A stretch of DNA of 64,000 bases from assembly GCA_009746045.1 (NCBI GenBank), contig RPFO01002078.1, positions 478,209 through 542,208 on the forward strand, given 5' to 3'. Shown piece by piece: positions 1 to 11,625 of the stretch; the stretch's first letter is position 1, and each line of letters opens with the position of its first letter. The position numbers and the translations under genes are program-made. Source of the DNA: Mesostigma viride (lineage: Eukaryota; Streptophyta; Mesostigmatophyceae; Mesostigmatales; Mesostigmataceae). The notes beneath the pieces are model-generated. The model was not told where the DNA came from and made no database searches. It saw only the letters and a list, made by a program, of their open reading frames with translations.

Positions 1-469
1 ATACGAACAGAGGAACACTGCGCAGTATCAAGGAGACAACCAGGGCAGGCCAGTATGCTCGGTGCGCTAGGCTACTGGTGGCACTGTCGTCCACGACATC
101 TGCATCAGACCCTCAGGTGTTATGAGTATATTGGTGGCATGCTTGGAACTTCTTGTAATTTGATCTTCACTCATAAACGGGTGGCGTATTCAACGCCCCC
201 AGTTTGGGCAGGTGGAGTCGCCGCTCCAAGCGGGATCTTCCTTTGACGTCCATGGTACCGGATCGTTGATGTTCGCACGGTGTTTTATCTAAAACCACTC
301 ATGCCCTTGCTCTAGGACCACAGATCACCGTAGCATATGGCTGCATGCAATGGGCTCGATGACTGTATATCAGTCTGAACGTTGTAAGGGATTTCTCTGC
401 TGCCATGGGCTTCCCCTTCTTCCCCCCCCTCCCCCCCTCATACGCATGCCCATGCACACACGCATACAT

Positions 470-470
<1 letters not shown>

Positions 471-503
<33 letters not shown>
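471..503. repeat. (CA)n microsatellite
   Basis: A CA dinucleotide run lies just upstream of the 3' splice site of the first visible RP2 exon. Bases 1-526 otherwise show no recognisable exon. Confidence 0.95.
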
Positions 504-505
<2 letters not shown>

Positions 506-526
506 CCACCACTCCTCGACCCGCAG

Positions 527-3500
527 CATCTTCATCCGCGGCTGTAAGGGCTGCAAGTGCGCCTTTGTGTGCCGCCAATTCCGCACGCGCGACTGCAAGG
601 AGGTGGACATGCTCCTTTTCTGCACCACACGGCCCGTCATCGAGGCATCCTCGGGGGTGAGCAGCCGCATGCCGCGGGCGACGCATTGTACTGCGCACTC
701 AGGGCTAGTATGGATGCTGACATAAGGCTCGCGTGGAGCGTGGCGCTGCAGCTAGCATGGGTTGCGGCCAAGACCATCCGTGCCCTGTGACGCTACTGAT
801 GAGGTGTATTGCATGTGATGCTTGCTCTCCTTCAACTGTCGGTATGGACCCGTCTGCCTGCAGATGCGGTTCGGTTGCTTCGACGTCAACTACCGAGGCA
901 TCCAAGGTATGCCGCTGCGCACCATGCAGCCTTGGAACAAAACAACAGGGCCGTTGTGAATAGTGTATGTGCCTTTCCCAACAGCTCCTCTCTACAATCA
1001 CCTTGTTAAATGGGGTGCCGTTGAAAATGCATCACAGGGAGGAAGGGGCGGGGGTGACAAAATACTACTCAAACAGGTCAAGCAAACTAGAACAAAGAAG
1101 GAATAATTGATGCGTTATGCCTGAGGCGTGTAAGCTCCTCGTTTCCCACTCATGCCGCTGCTGCATACCATCATGCCTTTGCTGCTGGGGCCATGGTATG
1201 CGGTGGCGGGTGGTTTTTGCCATCCCAGCTGGACACGTTGCTCCTACTTCTTGTGGATTCCATACCCATGCCCCCTTCCTCTCTGTCGCCTGCTTGGTTG
1301 GGCCGCTGTATTCATGCTTGGTCGGGGCCATGGGCGCTACTGCACCGCCTTGTTGGGCGTTGCGTGCGCCAGAGCACCTGGATCTGGTCAAGATGTCACG
1401 CTGGCGCAACCACTGGAGTTACATCCACGACTTCACGCCCAAGCCGCGCAACTACGAGTTCCTGCCGCCGGTGAGGCAGCGCGCAGTGCCTGCAGCAGCC
1501 AGGACACATACCAATATCAGCGTTATAGAACAATTAGAGCAGGCAAACTTTTCCCTTGGTTTTGTTAGGGGGAGAGATAGCGGGGCACGCTGTTGTATGC
1601 CGTAGTGGTCAAAACCACTTTGCGACAAATTATTTTGCGCGGCAAACCTATTTCAACATGGAAATTGCGACGCGGTGCTTCCTTAGTATTATCCAATGAA
1701 ATTAGTAGAAAATCTAGTAGACAAGTACAGTGGCATATTTGCGAGCAAAATTATAGCAAAATAGCACAAGTTTGCAAGGTCGATTCGCAAAGTATTTGTC
1801 CCAAAGTGATTTTGACCACTATGGTATGTGTGTGGTCGAAATGTATATGTGTAATATGGTACGGTGTATTTGTGGTAAAAATGTAATGTATGTGTGTGAA
1901 AGAATTATACACTTGTGGCGATAGGAGGGAGAGGCGAAAGGGATGGCTTTAATACCGGGTTGTAGTATGCCACCTGGGTTATCATAATAGCTGGCCACCT
2001 GGGCCTATGTTGCTGGGCACATGACTGGCTTTGGCTCACATACTTTTTTGTCCTCGCCTCCCCCTTGGCTTCTTTGCTTCACCTCCTTTGCCTATTCTGC
2101 CCATGTTGTCATTCAGGGCTCTACCTTCCCTCCCCAATCTGTGCTAAACTTACCTACTTGACTCCTGGTTTCTCAGTTTGTCAAGGACCCCATTCTGGCA
2201 CCCATCACGGCTAATGATTCATGCTGGGCTCACTCTCCTCTCTGCGCGGTATTTCTCCTTTTGTCCTGGTGGCTACGCGCTGGCATCCGTCACGGGCCAT
2301 GTCCCAACGCATGGTCTCACCATCCGCTGCGCTTGCACACTCACCCACCCGCTCTGCCTTGTCATGCAGGACTCCACGCTGGCATCGGTCATGGGCACCA
2401 TCCCTGCAGTTGACGCTCTGCTGGAACACGCGCAGCGCAAGCGGGTGCGTCGGGTGGTGGTTAATCTACTCTACAAGCACTCGCTATACACGCACTGGCT
2501 AGACAAGCACTCGCTGTACAAGCACTCGCTAGACAAGCACTCGCTACACAAGCACTCGCTACACAAGCACTCGCTACACAACATCACAACCACCACCACA
2601 AACACAAACACAAACACAAACACAAACACATCCACAACCACAACCACAACCACAACCACAACCACAACCACAACCACCACTACCATTAAAAGCGTGCACA
2701 CCCACGCCATACCATACATTGCCCCCCCGGCCATGCCGCATAGCGGTTAAGTGTATGCCCTAGCGCATGGCACAGGTGGGCCAAAGCAGGTTTTGAAATC
2801 AAACGTAATGTTATCATTGATCACATACGATCTGCATGTGCTTCCCATTTACCACCCTGTGTGCTGCTTACCTGCCTGGAGCTGCCTGCCCGCTAACCGA
2901 GAGCATAGTCCCTGCCTTTTCAGCGCAGTGCGCTCCGTTGTCTGCGTGGGTGGATGGGCCGGTGGGTGCCGGCTGTGTGCATACATGTGTTGGTGTATGG
3001 TTTGTGCATGGCTTGTGTGTCTCTGTGGCTCTTTCGTTTCTGCTCCGTCGTGGCCTATGTCCGAACGCGACATCCCCCCATCCATGCAGATCCTCACACC
3101 CGTGTGTGCATGCCCCCACACACGTGCATGCCCCCGCCAGGTGGTCTGGAATTCGTGGGGACACCGCAAGCCGCTGCCATCCGAAGAGGTGAGCCATGGG
3201 CTCGATGCGGCCACCTCGGCACAGGCTTTACTCCGCTGATCAGTCTTCTTTCTTGCCCTTAAAGAATGCTGCAAAGTGGCGTGACACTGCAATCAAAGGA
3301 AGCACATGAGCTCACGGCAAATACGGGTGCACGCGTGCTTTCCGCAAATGCCGCTCTCATCACTTTCTTGGGGCTGCTTTCCCTTGTTTCTGAAGGTTGA
3401 TTATTTCCATGGTGTGATGGTTTGTGAGTATGAGGTGGCTATTTAGGGCTTATGCCGCAAGATGTTCTGTAGTTTTTGTTCACTTTGGTAGATTCCTTCT

Positions 3501-6006
3501 CTGAAGACGTACATCCACACATTATCTTTACTTTGGCTTGTTTGTCCATTGGGTTGGTGTGCCCATCGGGCTGGCAGGCCGTTGTAGATGGCGTGCACAA
3601 AGCTTGCTCACCCGCTACATGTCCTGCAGTGATATTTCGGTCGCCCAGACTGGTGTGTGGAGGAATGAGACTGTTGGGGTCCGTGTGCACGTTCCCTGTC
3701 CTTGGGAAGGTAGAATCCTCATTTGTTTCTGTGGCCACAATGCCAGCAGCTGTCCGGCCCTGTGTTCTGAGCTGTCGCAACTTTTCCTTGCCAACAAGCT
3801 CACCACGTGCCAAACCTGCCCCCTTCTTGTCCCGTGGCGCCGTCAGTCATGGCCCCATGCCAGCACGTGATGGGGCCATGTGTCACGCAAAGATGGTCAT
3901 GTGACGGATGCCAACACTCCCACGTTTCTCCTTTTCATTCGAAGTTCATGAGGAGGTCCGAACTTTAATGTTTGTACGCCCATCGTGCTCATGCACCTGG
4001 ATGGATGTGCGCAAATGCCTGGCATCACATGACACTACTGCCCCCCCCCCCCCGGGCGCAAGCAGCAAGTGTTTGTGCTCTTCTTCCCGGGCAAGGAGGA
4101 CAAGGTGCAGCCCTTCCTCGAGTACCTGGTCGACAAGCGGGTGCGTGACAAATGGCAGCACAAGCTAGTTCCAGCAGCGCACATAAATTGTGTTGCTGCG
4201 GGTGCTAGCGAAGCTGGTTGATAAGCGTGTGCGTGGCGGGTGGCAGCGCGTAGCCACGTAGCCAGCAGTGCTCGGGTGCATTGTCTTGAACATGGTGACA
4301 ATGGTCAGTCTGTTGCAGAGTGGTAGTGCATACCACCTGCACATGGATGTGCTTCCATGACTTCCTTGCATCAGGCACAGATGCCTTATGTGTGGCTTAG
4401 TTGTGTGTGTGTGTGTGGCGCATGGTAGCACATCTTTCTCTTGGCAGCGTGATCAGAATGCCACTGCGTCAAGGGTAGATTCTCGGGTAGATTCTCAAGG
4501 TAGAGGGAAGGATAACCTGGTTGAGTTGCCTTCGAGTAGACGACATTTTATCGCTTGCTTTTCACTTGGCCCCCGACCTCGCTATCGCAAATCGCTCGAA
4601 ATCAACGGTGTCATGAGGGTCGTCATTTCCAAGCAAGATGGCTTGCTCGCCATACATGTGTGCTTCCATCTTCATGCCGCGTTGGTATCCAGGCGTCATG
4701 GGTCACTGCAGAGGCTGGCGCGGCATCGAACTCATGTACCCTTTTCCGCCCATGCTCCCTGTTCCTGCGTGGCAACCGCGCCCTTTCCTCTACCCGCGCA
4801 GGGGCTGACGCTGGTGCACACCAACGCGGTGCAGCTGCAGGCCCCGTCGGCGCGGGAGATCCTCGACTGCCTCGAGTCGCCCATCAAGGACAAGAAGTCC
4901 ATCACCGCCGCGTGCTCCGGTAAGTGGCAGGGTGTAGGCTGCGTGACGGTGCTTGAGGCAATTTGGGGGTTAAGGATTTGAGGGTTGAGGATGCTTTAGG
5001 TTAGGTCACACATGCACGTCGACACACAAGCGCAGGGGCACGGACACGGGATGAACTTGTATCCAGGCACACCTGCTTGGGCGCATACACAAGTACACTA
5101 ATTTTTGGGCAATGCTTTCCTGCTCGCTTTGGTGCTTCGTGCCCCCGTTACTCATGAGAAGTGGCATCCTATCTGCGATGCGTGTATGGCCCACAGCATG
5201 CCTTGTCAACCGCATAACGAAGCCCTAACTAGGAAACAAGGAATGTACCTCCTTACTTACCAAGGAGTGACTAGGAAACAAGGAATGTACCTCCTTACTT
5301 AACAAGGAGTGACTAGGAAACAAGGAATGTACCTCCTTACTTAACAAGGAGTGTGAACCCACTGAGTGTGCGTAGCTCCCGTGCCCCTATTCCTCAATGC
5401 TACACCGGGCCCCTGTGCTCCGCAACGCCTCTTCCTTGTTACCTCATTCGCCACAATGGTGGCTCTACCTTTTTACCCACCTTTCCTGGAACACCTACTT
5501 TGCGTAGTTGGCATCATTCTGTGCTTCGGGGCTTGCGTTCTGCCTTTTGTTTACCAACTTTAATGCAAGTTCGCCCCCTCTGCCCTCCTGACTTTGTTTC
5601 CCTTCCCTGTGGTGCACATTTGCGGTGTCTACCAACACCGCTAATTGATCATGATTGCACTGCAGGCACTGTGTTTCACTCTTGGAGCTTCTCTCCCTTC
5701 CCTTTCCTCATCAATTTGTTCACAAGGGGCCGGTATGTCCTCAGGTAACTCCCTGTGCTCTAGTCTACCCCATTTGTCTGACCCCCCTAACTCTCTCGCA
5801 CCCCCCCTCCCCTTCCCCCCCTTTGCCCCTCCCTCCCTACTCATACACATGCCACAACTACAGGCATGAGCGTGGGCATCGAGCTCTGTGGGCTCGGCTG
5901 CCTGGCGGCCGTCAAAGAGGCGTCCGCCCCCTTCCAGCCCGGGGTCATCATCACCGAGAACATGGAGGCCGCCAAGGAGTACCACTCCCTGGGGGTGGAG
6001 GGATGA
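527..6006 (+). CDS. RP2: RP2-like protein (TBCC domain, ARL3 GAP), 5'-partial, 8 exons
   Basis: Exons 527-656, 864-906, 1373-1470, 2370-2444, 3141-3188, 4066-4140, 4802-4919 and 5864-6006 (TGA) join with consistent phases and GT/AG borders. The first exons encode the second half of a TBCC/C-CAP beta-helix (GCKGCKCAFVCRQFRTRDC, then RPVIEAS, MRFGCFDVNY and WSYIHDFTP). This is the RP2 signature, and it keeps the Arg (QFR) and Glu (VIE) equivalent to human R118 and E138, which catalyse GTP hydrolysis on ARL3. The later exons (QQVFVLFFPGKEDK, LTLVHTNAVQL, GVIITENMEAAKEY) match the C-terminal nucleoside-diphosphate-kinase-like domain. By family knowledge it acts as an ARL3 GAP that releases lipidated cargo in cilia. 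The start and the N-terminal half of TBCC lie before the window. Two donors are GTGCGT rather than GTRAGT. An optional extra exon could exist at 2177-2248. Family assignment is firm; exact exon ends are inferred. Confidence 0.88.
1605..1819. mobile_element. 215-bp MITE with TA target duplication (Tc1/mariner-like)
   Basis: The 26-bp ends at 1605-1630 and 1794-1819 are inverted copies of each other with two mismatches; they begin GTGGTCAAAA. Each end is flanked by TA (1603-1604 and 1820-1821). The interior is AT-richer than its surroundings and has no transposase. TA duplication and short TIRs are typical of Tc1/mariner-derived MITEs. It sits in an RP2 intron (1471-2369). Confidence 0.7.
2469..2690. 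repeat. 15-bp tandem repeat followed by (CAACCA)n
   Basis: About eight imperfect copies of ACAAGCACTCGCTAC run to about 2582, followed by CAAACA and CAACCA hexamers to about 2690. The whole lies in an RP2 intron. ORFs through it are repeat artefacts. Confidence 0.9.
5228..5353. repeat. 42-bp tandem repeat, 3 copies
   Basis: Three near-identical units start at 5228, 5270 and 5312. Each contains CTCCTT and AAGGAG, which can pair within a unit. It lies in the last RP2 intron (4920-5863). Confidence 0.95.
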
Positions 6007-7720
6007 TCAAGGTGGCGTACGCATCTATATTACATCGCCACAAGGTTGCAGTCCCAGGCATGGCCACCCTGTGCTGCGGGTGGGCGGGGGATGCTGAGCC
6101 CATCCTTGTCACTCCTGGCCCTAGCGGGGTAGGACAGGGACCAGCGGGGCAGCTGCTGTGGTGGGCGGGCCAATACTAGTGTGGATAGGCAAGGGTGGGT
6201 GCTGGGATCACCCCGCCGAAGGCAACACAGGCCACCCCTGCAAAGGGGTAACAGGAGATGTGCCTCTCATTCGATGGTTGCTGGGGCTGGCCAGCGGAAC
6301 AGCAAGCTTGGAAAGGCAGCTCTTACCCTTGCAAGCCAGGCAGGAGTAATGGAGCCAGCTTGATTTTGCCTGCACACATAGGAGCAGCGGGGGGCTGGTG
6401 TGGTCTGGTATCTGATTCCCGTCCCACCCCACTTTCCACCCTGCGACTCCCAATACAGGGGCAGGGCATTGGCATGAGGATTTTACCTGGCCAGGGTGAT
6501 AAACATGCGCAGGGGCCCCTGGGTCATGTCCTGTGAGGCAAGCGTGTTGACCTCGATTCCACAGCATGCTTTTTTGTAGCCTTCTTTGTGGCAGTCTAGG
6601 GATGAAGCGCGTCCATGTGTCGTGGTGCCGGGGGAAGGAGATGGCCAGAGACCGCTGGATCCGTCTGTGAGCAGCAACATGCTCCGAGGACAGGGGAGCA
6701 GCTGTTGCCACCGGCTAGTGCCATGTGGGTAGGTGGTATTGGTGGCAGTGTGCTGTACCATGTGGCATGCACCTGCCTAAGCGCATGGATTGCCTGAGGG
6801 AGTGGATTGTCAGCGACAGTGTTTAAGTGGCATCCCATGTTATATGGATATCAGGTTGTTAGCGACTGAGAATGGCACAGCAGGTGGGTAGAGTGCTTCA
6901 CCGCGCCATGTGCACCGCGTCTTAAGTTATGCCGGCCCGCCCGATGGCTGCTTCAGAATGAGGGCAGCCTCCGCACGACTACCGGCTATGTCTTCGAATA
7001 GGATAGCCCTACTGAAGACACCGTGGTACATGGGGTGCGTGTAGTGTCTGCAACAGCAGGCAGGGTGTGCCCCTGGTCTTGACAAGGACTCAAAAGTTTT
7101 GAAGGTCCACGACAAGGGTCTATTACTACAACTTGTACCAGATAGTTTATTAAGTTTTGCCCGGCCATGTTCCACATGCAGCCGGACGGCAGCCAGGTTA
7201 TGTTGCTGAGGATTTGTTAAGATTCTATGCTGGCGACCGCAGCAGCCGTATTGGATTTCACGGGGAAGGGGGGGGGTATATGTGGCAACTGGTACTTACT
7301 GAGGGAGGCTAGGGCCTGGCACTACCTGCTACATGGCATGTCCCTTGGCGTGTTAGTTAAGGCATTAGTTAGATACAATAGAACCGGTAGGATTTTTTGT
7401 CCATCCATCCATTCTCCGTGAAATCCCCAATTAATTTTAGAGGCTGAGGCTACTAACAAGGAGCTTGGCCTAATTCAATCATTTTACACTTGCACTTCCT
7501 ATTACTTCAGGTTTTATTACAACATGTATAAAAGATTTGGCAACTAGTGGTGGAAGAATCTGGACCATAGACATGGTAGCTCGATCCTGCTGTTTTCTGA
7601 TCAATCCGCGTTTGTCAAGTTGTTGAGGATTATGGGAATGAATGGAGGTGGATAGATGTGTAGCCGTGGACATTTACTAGTAAAATCATGGCTGGCTAAC
7701 GTTCATCGAGACATAGTCGG
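6007..7720. other. intergenic, nothing recognised
   Basis: No ORF here resembles a known family, and no pair of splice-compatible exons could be assembled. Short G-rich stretches only. Confidence 0.5.
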
Positions 7721-7854
7721 TTTAGCTAAAAATAACTTCTAGTTCATCAGGGCAGTTGTTCCTAGCGGCCGGCCAGAAGCGTCCAGTTGTATAAGCACCA
7801 CTGCTGTGATCAGCCACTACGGTGATCGATTGCCGGCCATCTAGTTGCATGCAC

Positions 7855-8520
7855 AGACCAGGCATGATTACCAATGTGGGCCCTGCCGGGGGGCTTATAA
7901 GACGTACTGGCCAGCCAGGCATGCAGACCTACACCTCCGGCCTATGGCAGGGTCTCCTTGTCCCGTCGCAACCCACATGCCGAATTAAGTTGTGTGTGCT
8001 CCGCACCGACGCGGCGTGACCCGGACCTATGTGACACAACTGCTTGAGGATGCAGGGGTTCTGGGGCTCTCTGTACTTTTCTCCCCACGGGGCCCGCAAC
8101 CCATTGCTAGAATGCATGCAGGGTAGAAGTCCGCAGGCCGGTGGAGGTTATATATGCATGGCCCCTTCCCCACTCACGGGACGAGGCGGCTCCCCCACTG
8201 GTCAGTCCTGCTCACCTTCCCCTCCCCTGAGGACAAGCAGCGGTTCCTTTCGATCTCGTCGCAAGAGGTTGCACGACCTCACCTGGACGCCGGACGACGA
8301 CCCCCGCTCAGCAGCAGCAGCATGGCCCTTGTCTCGTCGCAACATAGCCACTGGCAATTAAGTTGTGTGTGCCCCGCACCGAGTACGCGGCGTGACCCGG
8401 ACCTATGCGACACAACTGCTTGAGGATGCATGCAGGGGTTCTAGGGGACTCTCTGTACTCCGCGCCCGCATGATAGACAAAGGAGAAATGGGCTGCCGTC
8501 CAGATCTATATGCGGTAAGT
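7855..8520 (+). pseudogene. degenerate L1-like LINE ORF1 fragments
   Basis: A copy of the repeat seen at 31760-31960 (CCTGCCGGGGGGCTTA) is followed by a frameshifted piece of the ORF1 C-terminal domain (LTFPSPEDKQRFLS, about 8200-8250). Next comes a stretch readable as GVTRTYATQLLEDA. Several stops and frameshifts make it a relic. Confidence 0.5.
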
Positions 8521-8651
8521 AAGTAAGTAAGTACTTAAGTACTTGCATGTCATGCGCAAAGGCATGCCACGGAGTACTATGCTAATCTCATTAGAAAAAA
8601 TAATTACACAAAAGTTTAAACAAATATCGTCTGCATCATTCCCCAACCATT
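8515..8651 (-). repeat. R115 dispersed repeat, copy 1
   Basis: The copy is in reverse orientation. It runs from an AAGTAAGT tail through CATGCCACGGAGTACTATGC and CTAATCTCATTAGAAAAA to a sequence ending CCCCAACCAT. The same block recurs about twelve times in the window. Confidence 0.85.
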
Positions 8652-8801
8652 AAGCACTAGATGCGGTAAGCACTTTCCAGTCCTTCCTGAGCCCTGGGAA
8701 TTCTCCTGTTTTCTCCCCACGGGCCCCGCGGCCCATCGCTAGAATGCAGGGTAGAAGTCCGCAGGTGGAGGTTATGGCCCCTTCCCCACTCACGGGACAG
8801 C

Positions 8802-9545
8802 GTGGCTCCCCCACCAGTCCTGCTCAGCACGGCCTTGACTTCCCCTCGCCCGGCTGACGGAGGACAAGCAGCGGTTCCTTTCGATCTCGTCGCAAGAGGT
8901 TGCACGACCTCACAGGTGGCCCGCGCTGGACGACGATCTGACCCCCGCTCAGCAGCAGCAGCGACGCGCGACCTGTGGCCGGAATACCTCGACCACAAGC
9001 AGAATCCCCAGAAGCCCAAGGTGTACTGGAGGGGCGGGGACCTGATGATCAACCACAAAATGTGGACGGCCCCTTCGGGCTAGATTAGCCATGGTCATCA
9101 TTAATTGGTAGTCACCGCCGCCATGGCAGCCATGCCTAGGTAAAATGTTAGCAATGCCTAGCCTTGCCACGTACCATACCTAGTCACGTGCACCGCTAAC
9201 GCACAGTACACATGCAGCCAGCCATAGCTAAGCCTTAGCTTAGCTTAGCATTTGATTAGTACATCCAGCCATATGCTACGCCCTAGCTATGCTCTGCTTG
9301 TTTGCCCACGCTCCTGGCCATGATATGCTCACGCGGGTCTTATTGCACTGACCCACAGAATTTGCCGGATCGTAGACTATCGTGTCCGATTGCTGCTGTG
9401 GCATATGCCTCTGGCATGAAGGATCGAGAAAGGGGGTTGAGTCTGCCCTTAATCTTCCTGTCGTGCATATACAGGGATGAAAAGCACTCAAGTGCTCCGT
9501 GACTCCCCAACGGGAGCACGTGTTTGATTAATTAATTAATTTATT
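8802..9545 (+). mobile_element. ORF1-only LINE derivative, copy a, with (TTAA)n tail
   Basis: An ORF1 C-terminal fragment ends at a TAG at 9081-9083 (KVYWRGGDLMINHKMW). About 440 bp of noncoding sequence follows, ending in the stem-loop AGCAC-TCAA-GTGCT (9483-9496), a second hairpin built on CTCC/GGGAGCAC, and (TTAA)n at about 9526-9545. The DLTPEQ-like and WRG motifs are typical of L1-clade ORF1 C-termini. No ORF2 lies between ORF1 and the tail. The N-terminal part is missing or frameshifted. Confidence 0.7.
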
Positions 9546-9639
9546 ATGGCCCCTGAGGATAGCGGCCGCTATGTACACTATCGCCTCCTCTGCATGCCAT
9601 TACAGTAGAGGACAGCTCAGATGAGGATTATACCCACCT

Positions 9640-10815
9640 CTAGAGCTATATCAAGGAGACAACCAGCGCAGCTGAAGGCACCACCCCACCGTTCCCCCTT
9701 CACCACGGGGTGTGGCAAGGTTGCGTCCTGTCCCCATATCGATCTGTTCATTACTGTCGTGGATCACGTCATGCGTCGGGCACGTGCGCGCTTTAATTAC
9801 TGCTCTTCGGTTCGATCGCCCAGCTTGGACATCCTTAATGAGCGCGAACACGGCGGCGGTGGCCCTGGTTACCGCCTGTCCGACTTGATTTATGCGGATG
9901 ATACCACCGGGCCTCATCGAGCGCCCCGAGCATTCAGACCTGGCTGGACTGTCTGGGCTTGGAGGCGCGGGCGGTGGAGATCAGCGTACGTCAAAACTGA
10001 GGCGATGCATGGTGATTAGGGCTACCAGTTCCCCGCCAAAGCCCCGGCTGCTCGACGGGAATTAAGGAGGTCGAGTTCCGTGATCGCTTCAAACTGCTGG
10101 GGAGCAGTGCTCCCCGACACCGCCGACGATGTGGACATCCGCATCGGCCTGGCCTGGGCTAGACTTCGTTCGCTCAAAACCTACTGGCCAGCACTCGAAG
10201 GCCCTGGGCGAGCACCGCAAGCGAATGCTCTTCTTCAAGGTCCTGGTCCTCACAGTATGTGCGCACGTGTGGCGCCGAGGCATGGACGCTCACGGACACA
10301 CTAGCCGCCCGGCTGGACGGCATGGTTTAATTATACAGGATGCTCTGACAGGTCCTGCATGAACGTAGGGTTTTCCACCCATAGGTCATTAGAGTCTTTG
10401 TATCAGGGTATGCCGAGGTCGCATTTCGGACGAGATTATTAGGCAGCGTAGGATAGCATTCGTAGGACATCTTGCTCGCACCAGTCAGGTAGACACTGGG
10501 GCCTTGCAATTGGTCTGGCCGGCCCCCAGCGGCTTGGCCAACCATGCAGGGCGGCATATCCTGACCTGGCCTGGCCCCAAGGACATTCCTGGTTAAAGCT
10601 GGCCGTAAACCTGCCTGATGAACTACACATAGCTGTTGCTGGCGGACCTAGTGGTCCCAGCTAAGTTTGAACACCGCATGGACTCCCTCTCTCTTGCTTG
10701 GACTGCTATGCAGTACAAGAAGAGGTGGTAGACGATTGTCCAGGCTCACACGCCAGCCCCTGTGGGCAAGCCCCCCCCGGCCCGGCCCAAGCGGAAGGGG
10801 TGTTTTGCTGAGTAG
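9640..10815 (+). pseudogene. L1-like LINE reverse transcriptase relic
   Basis: Motif B reads GVWQGCVLSPY in one frame (about 9708-9740), continues as LFITVVDHVMRRA in another, and the catalytic motif C is IYADDT (about 9889-9904). Downstream, frameshifted remains continue to a C-terminal segment (SLAWTAMQYKKRW, about 10685-10730) and a basic end with a stop near 10815. Several frame changes and stops show it is dead. Similarity to L1/RandI-type RT is judged from motifs only. Confidence 0.7.
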
Positions 10816-10924
10816 AGTAGTTAGGCCTTTCTAGACTAAGAATAGCTTACAGTTAGCTTAGTTCGGTTTCGAGGCTTCACCCACCTCCATCCATTCAGCA
10901 AGGGAATATGTGCTATCCTAGCCC

Positions 10925-11045
10925 GTTGCTAGCCAGGGTAGAAGTCCGCAGGTGGAGGTTATTGGTCCTGAGGGTAGCCGCTACACTACCGCCTCGTCTG
11001 CCATTACAGTAGAGGACAGCTCGGATGAGGATTACATCCCCATCT
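10925..11045 (+). repeat. LINE-associated R2 block
   Basis: Sequence of the type GGGTAGAAGTCCGCAGGTGG followed by CTACACTACCGCCTCGTCTG. It recurs near 8700, 9547, 12430 (reverse), 33110 and 48205 (reverse), always beside LINE debris. Confidence 0.75.
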
Positions 11046-11048
11046 AGT

Positions 11049-11177
11049 GCTTAACGGTTGGGGGATAATGCAGACGATATTTGTTTAAACTTTTGTGCAA
11101 TTATTTTTCTAATGAGATTAGCATAGTACTCCGTGGCATGCCTTTGCGCATGACACGCAAGTACTTACTTACTTACT
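11049..11177 (+). repeat. R115 dispersed repeat, copy 2
   Basis: Forward copy: GGTTGGGGGATAATGCAG, then CTAATGAGATTAGCATAGTA, ending in repeated ACTT units. Confidence 0.85.
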
Positions 11178-11472
11178 TATGTGCTATATGATCTCCCAAC
11201 GGAGTCATGTTATAATTTAATTTACTAACCATATTAACCAGCCGGCAGGCCAGCGATCGAAATCGGGAGAATCCGGACCATGGTAGCTCGAGCCTGCCGT
11301 TATCTTGTCCGCGTTTTCGAGTCGTGCAGGATGATAGATATAAATGGAGATGGATTAATGTGAAGCCTTGTACATTGAAATTATGGCTGGCTTACGTGTA
11401 GAGCGACTAGATGACTTCGACGGTGGGGCTGGAATAAAACAGCTTGCTTGATCAGGGCGTAGAGTGACTATA

Positions 11473-11622
11473 TGGTTGGGGCATGATGCAGACGATGTTG
11501 GTAACTCTCGTGTAATCATTTTCTAATGAGATTAGCATAGTACTCCGTATGTGGCACGCATGCATGCCCAAGCACATGCCCATGCCCATAGATGCCCATG
11601 CCCATGCATAAGTACTTACTTA
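11473..11622 (+). repeat. R115 dispersed repeat, copy 3
   Basis: Forward copy, interrupted by an expanded (ATGCCC)n-like segment at 11558-11606. It lies directly upstream of the ORF1 fragment of LINE copy b. Confidence 0.8.
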
Positions 11623-11625
11623 GTG

